Below are positions 1-7,822 of a stretch of DNA of 12,364 nt, one piece after another. This DNA is from Gonium pectorale. Its lineage: Eukaryota > Chlorophyta > Chlorophyceae > Chlamydomonadales > Volvocaceae. The stretch's first letter is position 1, and each line of letters opens with the position of its first letter. The stretch spans positions 997,198 to 1,009,561 of the forward strand of contig LSYV01000048.1 of NCBI GenBank assembly GCA_001584585.1, read 5' to 3'. Under the pieces are notes generated by a model. The model saw only the letters and a program-made list of their open reading frames with translations, ran no database searches and had not been told where the DNA came from. The translations under genes and the position numbers were made by a program.

Positions 1-1
1 A

Positions 2-1502
2 GGGGGCCCAAGCGCCGCCGCCGGCTCCGGCTCCGCGCCCTCCTCCTCCGTCGTCGCCGCCGCCTGGGCTCCCCCCTCCCCCGGCCGCGGCCCCGTGCTG
101 CTGGCGGCGCTGGCGGGCCTGCCGCACCTGGTGTCGCTCCACCTGGTGGAGGCACCCCCCGGCCTCACCGCGCAGCTGCTGCCGGTGGCGCTGCCAGACC
201 TGCAGCGGGCGGCAGGGGCGGAGGCGGGTCCCTCCCCCGGCCCCTCGTCTCCCTCGATCGCCGACATGTCGTGGGACCCGGCGGGCGAGCGGCTGGCGGT
301 GCTGCTGGCGCCACCGCGGCCTGGGCAGGTGGGGCGGGAAGGGGAAGGAAAGGGGGAGGGGAGGGCGGGAAGGGGGCGGCTGCAGGAGAGTGCAGAGAGG
401 ACGGCGTGGCGCGATTGGCCGGCGGGCACACCAGGAGGGATGAGCCCGCACGGCACGGCGGCAAGGCGCGGCGCGGCGCACCAGTCATGCCCTCGGGCAT
501 GCGCAGGGGGTTGGGGTGGGGGGTGGGGTGGGGCGGGGGTATGGTAGGCACACGTCGGCTGAAGAGCCCAGTGCGGCCGCTGTGCCGGGAGCGCACACCC
601 CTCCCTGGCCCACCCCATGCAGCCCTCTCCCCCNGCCCCCCCCCCCGCGCTCTCCCTCCTGCACCCGCAGCCGGTGCGGCGTTCCGTTGTCACCCGTTTC
701 CCGTTTCCTTTGTGTTCCACCCGCGCCACCCGCTTAGCCCTCTCATCAAGTGCATGCCCTCAAGCGTCCCATCCACACCACAACCGCGCTCCCCCCGCCC
801 TTCTGGCCGCCCACCCGCCCGCCGCGCAGGAGCCCCCCCTGGCCCTGTACGCCACCACCACGGACCCGCTCGTATCGGCGCGGCTGATCGGGTTTGTACG
901 GCCGCCCCGGGATCTCTGCACTGCCGCCGCCACAACCGCTTCCGGGTCCTCGGCGGCGGCCGGTGCTGGCGGCGGGAGCGGAGCCGGAACCGCTGCCGGT
1001 CCGTCCGAAAACGGGTAAGCGGTTGGCCTCAGGGAGGGACGGGGCCGCAGGGAGGGACGGAGCCGCCGGGCAACTGCGGTGGCGTGGGTCGCCTGTTGGG
1101 CCTCGTGGGCCCGGCCGGCTCGTGGGCTCCCCAGAGGACTACAGCGGACTCGCCGCCGCCCCGCCGGGACCCCAATTCATTGATCTTCACTGCTATTCGC
1201 CGTCGTGCGTTGCGATTCAATGCCCGGCTTCTCCGCTCCCACCCCCAAAATCCTCGTGCGCCGCTGCCGCACTACGCCTCCCCCCTCTCATCGTCACCAA
1301 CCTCTTCTTTTACCGCCCCCCACGCCCACCCCGCAGCTCTGGGCCCGGGTCCGCCCCGCCGGCTCCCGCTTGCTCCTACCTGCCGCTGCCCGGGGCCCTG
1401 GCGGTGGCTCGGCTGGCCCCCTCCTGCCCCTCCGGCCCCGCCTGCCTGGTCGGGGCGCGCGTAGGTGCGCTGGGCGTCCACCTGCTGCCCTGCTACCTGT
1501 GA
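2..1502 (+). CDS. AAAS: Nucleoporin Aladin (AAAS)-like WD-repeat protein, 5'-partial
   Basis: Aladin is a WD-repeat nucleoporin on the cytoplasmic side of the nuclear pore. The window enters an open exon; visible exons are 2-328, 830-1014 and 1337-1502, with GT-AG introns of phase 0 and phase 2, giving 225 residues and a TGA stop at 1500-1502. Family blocks appear in the expected order: QLLPVALPDL (173-202); ADMSWDPAGERLAVLL (260-307), like the Aladin WDPSG strand; LALYATTTDPLVSARLIGFV from about 839, matching the strand ending SLVGFIRG; and, in the last exon, LAPSCPSGPACLV then GVHLLPCYL, equivalent to the family's HPSF-x-x-GALLSV and HIPLYF. Motifs falling in order across three exons support both the identity and the splicing. 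The protein stops right after the last strand, so it lacks the Pro-rich tail of animal Aladin. The N-terminal half is outside the window. The Aladin name rests on recalled motifs, not a database search. Confidence 0.8.
329..829 (+). other. Intron in the Aladin-like gene (501 nt)
   Basis: The donor is CAG|GTGGGG at 328/329 and the acceptor GCGCAG|GA at 829/830, phase 0. Splicing joins the WD strand ending PPRPGQ to EPPLALY in frame. The 5' part is G-rich on the plus strand (509-540 is almost all G and T). The only ambiguous base of the window, N, is at 634 inside a C-run. No gene is seen inside. Confidence 0.75.
1015..1336 (+). other. Intron in the Aladin-like gene (322 nt)
   Basis: The donor is GG|GTAAGC at 1014/1015 and the acceptor CCGCAG|CTC at 1336/1337, phase 2; the joined codon reads GGC. 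The acceptor follows a pyrimidine-rich tract. An 18-bp direct tandem repeat (AGGGAGGGACGGRGCCGC) occupies 1031-1066. No gene is seen inside. Confidence 0.75.
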
Positions 1503-2225
1503 GCTGCGGTGTTATGAGCTGGGAGGAACGGCCAGCGCCGGCGGGCTCCGGAATCCGCTCCAGGGGGGCTCGTGAGGGCCTTCATTGCACGGGCTTGTGG
1601 GCGGCTGGGGTTCTGGGCGGGAGCCACCCGGGCACGCGCCGCCCGCGGGTGGCCGTCCCGGACTGCCGGCTGCAGGGGTCGCGGGTGCGGGTGCGGTGTG
1701 GGTGCGGTGCTGGTGTGGGTGCGGACGCCTATACGGACGCTGCGAGGTCGTCCGGGGGCGGGCTGGCGGGCGGGGGCTGCGGAGGCGGGCGGCCGTGTGG
1801 GGCGCGGGGTGCTGCGCTGCAAGGGGTGTTGGTGGTCACCTCTCTTTCGCGTGTGGGGCGGCGCGGCCCAGGAGGAGAGGGCGGGGCGGGGCGGTACCTG
1901 CGGCGTGCAGCACGCGTGCCTGCGCGGGGTCGGAGCCGCACAGCACGGCGGGGGCGGGATGGGGCAGACGTGCGCCCGCCAGTCCTGCTGTCTTGGACCG
2001 CCGAGCGCACCGAGGAAGGAAGGCCGGTGTGGGCAGTCGCGGACGAAGGCCGCGGCTGCCCCCGTCAGGTCCAACTAACGCGCACGTGGGATACCGTACT
2101 GCGCGGCTGGTGGTTGGGGCCGCTCGTACAAGCCTGGCCTGCGACCGGAGCGCAGCGGAGGAGCGGGCATGCCGGGGATCCGACGCCTCCAGCCGCGGCG
2201 GTTTGTAAAGCCCCCAAACAGACCC
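1503..2225 (+). other. Probable 3' UTR of the Aladin-like gene
   Basis: This stretch runs from the stop codon to just past the first downstream TGTAA. It is rich in G and T on the plus strand (for example GGTGCGG and TGTGGG repeats at 1680-1730), as is usual for chlorophycean 3' UTRs. Long open frames cross it in several phases, but they show no recognisable domain. The 3' end is inferred from the motif only. Confidence 0.5.
2204..2208 (+). promoter_or_regulatory. TGTAA polyadenylation signal, Aladin-like gene
   Basis: TGTAA is the usual polyadenylation signal of Chlamydomonas and relatives, with cleavage normally 10-20 nt downstream. This is the first copy after the stop at 1502 and would give a 3' UTR of about 720 nt. 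A second copy at 3223-3227 could serve an alternative longer transcript. Confidence 0.5.
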
Positions 2226-3390
2226 TGACGGGGCGGTGCCAAGGCCAGGGCCGGCGCCTGCCCTCCAGTCGCCCCGCCCGCGCCCGCATGCACGCCCGCA
2301 CGCGCTTCGCATGCAGGGGCCAGGGGTGGTGGTGGCGGACCGGCCCGCACTCGCGAGGGCGCACACGATGCGGCGGGTTGACGGCGGGTGCGCCACCCGC
2401 CCCCCCCCCCTACACACATCCTTCAAGGAGCCTGCAGGTGGAAGCCAGTGCGTTCTCGTCAACCGTTTTGCTTCTGAAGACCTCCACCCACCCACCCACC
2501 GGCAGGGGATCTCGTGAAGCACGGCATGTACGGCAGTGAGTCCTTTTCGGCGGGCCTGGCTTGACGGAGGGCTGGGAAAAAAGAGAAACCTGCACAGAAA
2601 GAGGGAGCCCGCCCGTGAGCGGGGGATTTCTTCTTTTTTGAGCCCGCCCATGGCCCCCAGAGCCGGGCATCGGCCCCAAGAGCTGAGGCGTAGAACGCTG
2701 AACACCCCTGTCGCCCTGTGTCGGGGGGGGGGGGGCCGGTCCGCAGCCTGCTGGCCTCAGCAGTCGAGCACCACAGCAAGCGCGTCCTGGCTACGGCTGG
2801 ATGGGTCGGTGCAGGCCCTCGCAGACTAGGTGCCCGCAGCAGCGCCTGGGTCCGGGTGCCGCAACGGCCACGCCAAGCAGGCAGGACCTGCGAAACGAGC
2901 GGCTGGCTGCGCGAAGCAACCCTTTGGGTCCGCGCGCCGTGCGAGGCGGGGGCGCGGGGCAGGGGCCTGGCCAGGCTGGCCTCCGCCGGTGCTCCCCTCA
3001 CAGCCCTCGCCTCTGCCGCCCCCACACAAAAAAAGAGAACCAGAAACGGGGACACACACTAACGCCAGCGTCCCAAATCTGTAGGGTTTCTGTGTGCACG
3101 GCCCTTCTGTCTGCAAGGGCACTTTGCTTGCCAGGCCGGGTATGCGGGTCCTGCCACCGGGGCCCGGCTGCGTACAGGGGCGGTTTGAGTTACGGCCGTG
3201 CCAACCCGTACGGCGTATCCCTTGTAAATTTTCCTCCCAGTTGAACCGTTTCTGTATTCATAGGACTGGTGCATTGGGGGCGGACATTGCAAGATCGCAC
3301 GGAGATAGGTCTCAGTAGGGCTGAAGCACACAGTCGTTGTCAGGCAACAGCGTCGCAGAAAGTTCGTTCTCCAAACCGGGTCCTGGCTTG
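2226..3390. other. Intergenic region, no gene recognised
   Basis: The stretch lies between the probable end of the Aladin-like transcript and the kinase promoter. It contains homopolymers (C-run 2400-2410, G-run 2723-2735), a short ACCC repeat near 2486-2501, and two similar A-rich tracts (2577-2590 and 3028-3041, both A-run then GAGAA-CC). Open frames on both strands look like by-products of high GC: no domain, and no plausible chain of splice sites. A TGTAA at 3223-3227 might be a distal polyadenylation signal. Confidence 0.5.
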
Positions 3391-3412
3391 TTAAAATATA
3401 TTTGGAAATATA
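3391..3412 (+). promoter_or_regulatory. Probable TATA-like core promoter of the SnRK2 gene
   Basis: An abrupt AT-rich patch in very GC-rich DNA reads TTAAAATATATTT followed by GGAAATATAA. It lies 80-100 nt before the kinase ATG, so a start site some 25-35 nt downstream would leave a 5' UTR of about 60 nt. Transcription start is inferred, not shown. Confidence 0.5.
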
Positions 3413-3490
3413 ATCATGCTCTAGGACGGCGCAACGGACCGCGAGCAGACGGCGTTTGGCGCAACGCGCTGAGCACAGCCTCGGCCAAGC

Positions 3491-6400
3491 ATGGAGCGGT
3501 ATGAGCCCGTGCGCGACCTGGGATCTGGTAACTTCGGCGTGGCCAAGGTGCGTCGCCAGAGGGGGTGTGCGTCGTCAGGACAGCCCGCTTGCGCTTCGCG
3601 TCGATGACACGATAACTGGCCGTTCACCCTGCCCCTGCCCGTTTCTCGACCGGTTCAACTTGAAGCTTATGCGGGATCGCGTAAGCGGAGAACTGGTACG
3701 TTGCTCCGGGTTCGGCCCTGCCGATGTTTGCGACCCGTGCCCGCGCAATGCTAAGCCGCGCTCTTGCCTGCCAACTTCAGGTCGCAATCAAGTTCATCGA
3801 GCGCGGCGAGCGGGTGAGTTGTCCTAACGTGCCAGCCCCAATGTCCCCGTCACTGAATGTGCTACCTCCTCGGGCTGTCCCTGAAGGTCGACCGGAATGT
3901 GGAGAGAGAGATATGTAACCACAGGATGCTCAACCACCCGAACATCGTGGGGTTCAAGGAGGTGGGTTTCGCCCGCTCATGCCTGCCACGCGTTGCCCGC
4001 GGGGCTGCTAGGAGGCCCGACGGACTCGATGCTGGGACCTCACGCACGGCTGGCGCCTGCCCTGCGCGCGGCGCATTGACTCAGGTGTTCTTGACGCCGT
4101 CCCACCTGGGCATCGTCATGGAGTACGCGGCTGGTGGGGAGCTGTTTGAGCGCATCGTGCGCGCCGGGCGCTTCAGCGAAGACGAGGCGCGGTACTTCTT
4201 CCAGCAGCTCATCTCAGGGGTGGACTACTGCCACGCATCGGTGAGCCGCGGGGGGTCTGGCGCGGCCTGGCGGGGGTGGGCGCGCTGGGCGGTGTTACCA
4301 AGCCCACCGCCACCCCGCTCCTGGCACTCACGGCTCCCATGCGCTCCCACCGCCAGGGCGTCTGCCACCGCGACCTCAAACTGGAGAACACGCTGCTGGA
4401 CGGCAATCCCGCGCCTAGGCTCAAGATCTGCGACTTCGGGTACTCCAAGGTGCGAGGGCCGGACGGGGTGCGAGGGCGGGACGGGGTGCTGAGTCGGGCG
4501 GTGCATGCAGCAGCAGCAGCAGCAGCGGTGCTGCCTCAGCACAGCGTTGTCGGCGCCTTACTAAACCGATAAAAAATATTTAAATCATCGCATCAGCATC
4601 CACTCTCATCCATGAATGCTCTGGCCCGCACTGGACTGTTGACGCCCATCCGGCGGCCCCACCTCCGCCTGCCCCGCCTCCTCCCCCACCTCCTCCGTCA
4701 GTCTGCGTTCGACTCCCAGCCCAAGTCCACGGTGGGCACCCCCGCCTACATCGCGCCTGAGGTGCTGCAGCGGAAGGAGTACAACGGCCAGCCCGCGGAC
4801 GTGTGGTCGTGCGGCGTCACGCTGTACGTCATGCTGGTGGGGGCGTACCCGTTCGAGGACCCGCAGGACCCGCGCAACTTCCGGAAAACGATACAGGTGG
4901 GCACTCGGGGCGGGGGCGGGGGCGGGTCGTTCCGCACCAAGTCTGCAGGGCTGCAGCGCACACGGCCGGGAAACATGGCTGCAACTTTGCGACACCCTGT
5001 GGCGTGGTCGCCTGGGTCGCGTAGTGTCTCCCTGCCACCGTTCCACCCCTGCTTAGGCCCCATTCCGCCGCCGCCCCCTCAACTCCCCTCACCGCTTGTG
5101 ATCCCCTCCCCTCTCTGCCTTCAACTCCCCTCCTCGCCCCCTCCCCTCCCCGCCCCCGCTTCCGGCCTTCCGCTCGCAGCGCATCATGAACGTGAAGTTC
5201 AGCTTCCCGAGCAACATGCAGATCAGCGCCGAGTGCCAGGACCTCATCAGCCGCATCTTCGTGGCCAACCCCACGCAGCGGATCACCATCGCCGACATCC
5301 GGCGGCACACCTGGTTCCTCAGGAACCTGCCCGCGGAGCTGGCGGTGCGTGCAGGGCGAGGGGGTGGGGTGGGGGCGACGGGGGCGGAGGGCGGGGGGGA
5401 GCATGGGTCTACCTCGGGAGGGCTGTGTGGGCTGCCAGGAAGGGCGGGGGATGGGCCGGAACCTGGCTGTATGCGTGTGTGCACCCAGGGCCGGAACTCG
5501 CGGTACGAGCGAGCGCCTCATCGTGTCTCTCGCCCCCTTCGCATCTCGCCCCTCTTCGCACGCCTGCTCGCTTGGCGGCGCCCGCGCATGGGCCGCCCAT
5601 GGGCATGGGCGCCCGAGTCCGGCACCCGGGGCGGCCCTGGGTGGTCCCCGACTCAGCGACTGCTTGCAGCCCGTGTCTTATCCAGCGCCAACGCCTCTCG
5701 CTGCACTCAGGGCGGTGTGTGCGCCGGTATCCTCCCGCAGGGCGCATCCGCGCTGCAGGGCTGGGGGCCCTTGTAGGCGAGCCGTTGTCCTCGTCCAGCT
5801 GTGACGCCCCCGTTCCTGCGCTGCAACCCCTCCCCTAATCGTTTGGTTCTGACCCCTCCCCCCAACCGGTGCCCGCAGAACCCGGACAACTACGTGCGCA
5901 ACCCGGAGCCGCACCAGTCGCTGGACGCCATCCGCGCGCTCATACGCGCCGCGCGGCAGGTTGGCGACGCGGGGGGCCCCAAGGCCTCCTCGCTGCCGCT
6001 CGAGTTCAACGAGGACGACTATATGGACGCGGACATCTCAGGGGAGGGGGCAGGCATGGGCATGGGCATGGGCAGCGGCGGCGGAATGGGCGGCGGCATG
6101 CACGGCGCCGGCATGCACGGCAGCGGTGGCGGCATGCGGCTGGGCGGCAGCGGCGGCGGTGGCGCTGACGCCGCCTACCTGCTGGACGGCGCCTACGGTG
6201 CGGGCGGCCACCCGCACCCGCATCAGCTGCCGCACCTGGCTGGCGGGGCGCAGCCGGGCGGCCACGGCCACCACGGCGGGCACCACCCGGGGATGGCGGG
6301 CATGGCGGGTATGGGCATGGTCGCCATGTGGCCGCTGCACCTGGACATGCAGCAGCACATGGGCGGACAGATGGGCGGACAGATGGGCGCCATGGGCATG

Positions 6401-6670
6401 GGAATGGCCATGCCGCACGAGTACGGCGCTGTTGCCGGCGGCGGGGGCGGCGGCGCGTCTGCCTACCTGGCGGCGGTGCCGCGGGGCTACACCGCAGCGC
6501 ACCAGGCAGCGGCGGCGGCAGCGGCGGCGGCCCAGTACGGTGCGCACCACCCGGCCATGGTAGCGGCAGCGGCCCGGGGCGCCGCCGGGGCTGGGCCTGC
6601 CATGTACGGCGTACCACAGGGCCTGCCGCCGCCGCAGCAGCAACAGCAACCCAACAGCAGAGCTGATTGA
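3491..6670 (+). CDS. SNRK2: SnRK2-type Ser/Thr protein kinase with Met/His/Gly-rich C-terminal extension, complete
   Basis: SnRK2 kinases transduce osmotic, ABA and nutrient stress in plants; in Chlamydomonas two of them (SNRK2.1 and SAC3/SNRK2.2) act in the sulfur-starvation response. Exons: 3491-3547, 3666-3695, 3781-3813, 3887-3961, 4085-4240, 4357-4449, 4702-4896, 5180-5344, 5879-6670; all introns GT-AG, phase 0; product 531 residues. Start ATG in context CCAAGCATGG gives [19 protein letters not shown], the family N-terminus. Visible: Gly loop 11-16, Lys33 (VAIKF), Glu48 of helix C, gatekeeper Met77, HRDLKLEN (121-128, catalytic Asp123), DFG 143-145, activation loop [15 protein letters not shown] (154-168) with Ser153 and Ser157 equivalent to OST1 Ser171 and Ser175. 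The kinase domain ends near residue 259; the SnRK2 box [15 protein letters not shown] is 281-295 and an acidic patch 310-324. Residues 325-531 are low complexity. Which SnRK2 paralogue this is cannot be told here. Confidence 0.95.
3548..3886 (+). other. Kinase introns 1-3 surrounding two micro-exons
   Basis: Introns 3548-3665 (118 nt), 3696-3780 (85 nt) and 3814-3886 (73 nt) flank exon 2 (30 nt, [10 protein letters not shown]) and exon 3 (33 nt, [11 protein letters not shown]). The exons hold the second N-lobe strand and the catalytic lysine strand, so they cannot be skipped without losing activity. Introns 1 and 3 end in GAAG rather than the usual GCAG; intron 2 ends in TTCAG. The spliced peptide matches the SnRK2 N-lobe without gaps. 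Confidence 0.85.
3962..4084 (+). other. Kinase intron 4 (123 nt, open in frame)
   Basis: The donor is GAG|GTGGGT and the acceptor ACTCAG|GTG, phase 0. Length is 41 codons with no stop in the kinase frame, so retention would add 41 residues between FKE and VFLTPSH inside the N-lobe. Removal restores the family sequence exactly, so splicing is expected. Confidence 0.85.
4450..4485 (+). repeat. 18-bp tandem duplication containing the splice donor of kinase intron 6
   Basis: GTGCGAGGGCCGGACGGG at 4450-4467 is repeated with one change at 4468-4485, each copy beginning with a usable GT. Using the second donor would add six in-frame codons (V-R-G-P-D-G) directly after the DFG-YSK of the kinase. Confidence 0.85.
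4450..4701 (+). other. Kinase intron 6 (252 nt)
   Basis: After the duplicated donor there is a GCA/CAG trinucleotide run at 4507-4526 and then an AT-rich island at 4568-4584 (GATAAAAAATATTTAAATC), unusual for this GC-rich DNA and possibly near the branch point. The acceptor is CGTCAG|TCT. Retention would stop translation at 4570-4572 in the kinase frame. Confidence 0.8.
4897..5179 (+). other. Kinase intron 7 (283 nt)
   Basis: The donor is CAG|GTGGGC. A long C/T-rich tract at about 5080-5160 precedes the acceptor CTCGCAG|CGC. It joins RKTIQ to RIMNV, the usual SnRK2 sequence. No other feature is seen inside. Confidence 0.85.
5345..5878 (+). other. Kinase intron 8 (534 nt)
   Basis: The donor is GCG|GTGCGT and the acceptor GCCCGCAG|AAC, phase 0. 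It separates the kinase-domain exon from the single exon coding for the SnRK2 box and the C-terminal extension. No further exon is needed to match the family, and I see nothing else in it. Confidence 0.8.
6047..6667 (+). other. Low-complexity Met/Gly/His/Ala/Gln region of the kinase
   Basis: This stretch encodes residues 325-531. It begins with GMGMGMG (ATGGGC hexamer repeated at 6056-6073), continues with nine His between residues 379 and 404 ([13 protein letters not shown]), then [18 protein letters not shown], a poly-Ala run, and ends [14 protein letters not shown]. Such composition can bind soft metals or drive condensation, but is also common as neutral linker in volvocine proteins. Function is unknown. 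Confidence 0.9.
6359..6382 (+). repeat. In-frame 12-bp tandem repeat (MGGQ x2)
   Basis: ATGGGCGGACAG occurs twice head to tail, encoding residues 429-436 of the kinase. It is followed by a degenerate third unit, ATGGGCGCC. Confidence 0.9.
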
Positions 6671-6756
6671 AACCGCCACTGTTTCTCGCAGCCAGCCGGT
6701 CGGTCTGCCAGCTGGCAACCTGACCGAGAACCGAATGCGCCGTGAGGATGGGCGAT

Positions 6757-6771
6757 GGGGGCGCAGCCCCC
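6757..6771 (+). other. Short hairpin after the SnRK2 stop codon
   Basis: GGGGGC at 6757-6762 pairs with GCCCCC at 6766-6771 across a GCA loop, about 90 nt downstream of the stop. It would form in the 3' UTR RNA. Significance is unknown in GC-rich DNA. Confidence 0.4.
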
Positions 6772-7142
6772 CACAGCTTGCAACACGAGCCTGCCCGGCA
6801 GCCCAGGGGCGGAGCGCGGCGCACCCTTTGCGTTGCGTGGTGCGGTGTGGTGTGCTAACCGCGGCCCGAATGCCGCGGCGGCGCTCTCTAGGGGAGCAAG
6901 CCCCGTCTGCGGCTTCTGCAGCACGCGTGGCGCAGCCCCGGCCCCGGCCCGGGCAGCGAGGCTGGCTGCGATGCCAGAACTCCTGGCAGACTCGCTGGCC
7001 CAGGGGTGGGCCGCCTGCGTGTGAGCATACGTGTGTTTGTGTATGGACTGTTTGTTGGAAAGTGCGTCGTGTGCGCCTGTTGGTGTGGGCGCGATGTGCT
7101 TGTACTGCTGTACCTGTCATGCACGGTCGGGGAGGCCCAGGG

Positions 7143-7148
7143 AATAAA
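7143..7148 (+). promoter_or_regulatory. AATAAA hexamer, possible alternative polyadenylation signal
   Basis: AATAAA followed by GC-rich sequence, 473 nt after the kinase stop. This hexamer is not the main signal in green algae but works in plants and animals, so it may be a minor site or chance. Confidence 0.25.
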
Positions 7149-7298
7149 GCACCGCGACAGAGGCGGAGTCTGCATGTTTGGTGCGTGCTGCTGCTGTGTG
7201 GGCAGCAGGGCGCGTGTCCGGGGAGTGTGTCGGGCCTTGAGGGGGGGGGTGGAGTTCCTCTGAGCGGGTCTCCTGCCGTGTCATGGCGTCTACTGCTG

Positions 7299-7304
7299 AA
7301 TAAA
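7299..7304 (+). promoter_or_regulatory. AATAAA hexamer, possible alternative polyadenylation signal
   Basis: A second AATAAA, 156 nt after the first, followed by GATGTGTATGGTG, a GT-rich element of the kind found downstream of cleavage sites. It is the better of the two candidates for a short 3' UTR. Confidence 0.3.
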
Positions 7305-7370
7305 GATGTGTATGGTGCTCTGCATGCGGTGGCGGATGTCATGCTATTAGTGGCGAGTGTGTGCACAACC

Positions 7371-7402
7371 GCGGGTCGTCCGCGCTGCGGCGCACGACCC
7401 GC
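7371..7402. other. Inverted repeat / hairpin
   Basis: GCGGGTCGT at 7371-7379 is perfectly complementary to ACGACCCGC at 7394-7402. A nested CCGC/GCGG stem (7380-7383 with 7387-7390) lies in the loop. It sits 67 nt after the second AATAAA. Confidence 0.6.
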
Positions 7403-7795
7403 CCCGGACCCGACCGACCAGCGAGGAGACGTGCGCCGAGCGGCCGCACGCAAGTCGAGTCGCGTTTGGGGCGACTCAGTTGGCTTAAGGGGAGCGCAAG
7501 CGTGAAGCCCTCCCGCCCCCCCCCCGCCCCCGGCGCGCGTGCCGTCGCCTCGCGGGCGCTCCGATGCTGGGCGCTTCGCCTCCCCCTTAGCTTGGCGCGG
7601 GAAGGAGGTCTTCCAGGCGAGGGCCCTCCCGCCCGCCCGCCGGCTGGCTGACGACGCGGGTGCCTTCCGGCGTACGGTGGCGGTGCGGGCGTGCCGGTGA
7701 TCCCCCCGGGCGGGGCGGGGCGCATTGCGGCGCCACCCCCCTCCCCCCATGCCCGCGCGTGCGCGTCTTCAGCCTGCGACTGTGCTCACGTACCG

Positions 7796-7822
7796 AGCCA
7801 GCCAGCCAGCCTGCCTGCCTGT
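7796..7822. repeat. Short CCAG/CCTG tetranucleotide repeat
   Basis: AGCC repeated about three times runs directly into TGCC repeated three times. It is a simple microsatellite with no gene around it. Confidence 0.6.

Noticed and set aside
1205..2539. 444-codon plus-strand frame covering the end of the Aladin-like gene and its 3' UTR
   Set aside because: It is in a different frame from the Aladin motifs in the last exon, has no domain, and is explained by base composition.
1836..3055. Minus-strand frames of 198-289 codons in the intergenic region (for example the frame with SLFLCRFLFFP)
   Set aside because: No supporting splice chain, start context or homologous motif was seen, and hydrophobic patches come from the complement of the A-rich tracts.
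6038..7750. 570-codon open frame on the minus strand across the kinase tail and 3' region
   Set aside because: It is antisense to the well supported last kinase exon, rich in Arg/Ala/His without any domain, and extends into G/T-rich UTR-like DNA. Stop-poor antisense frames are expected at this GC content.
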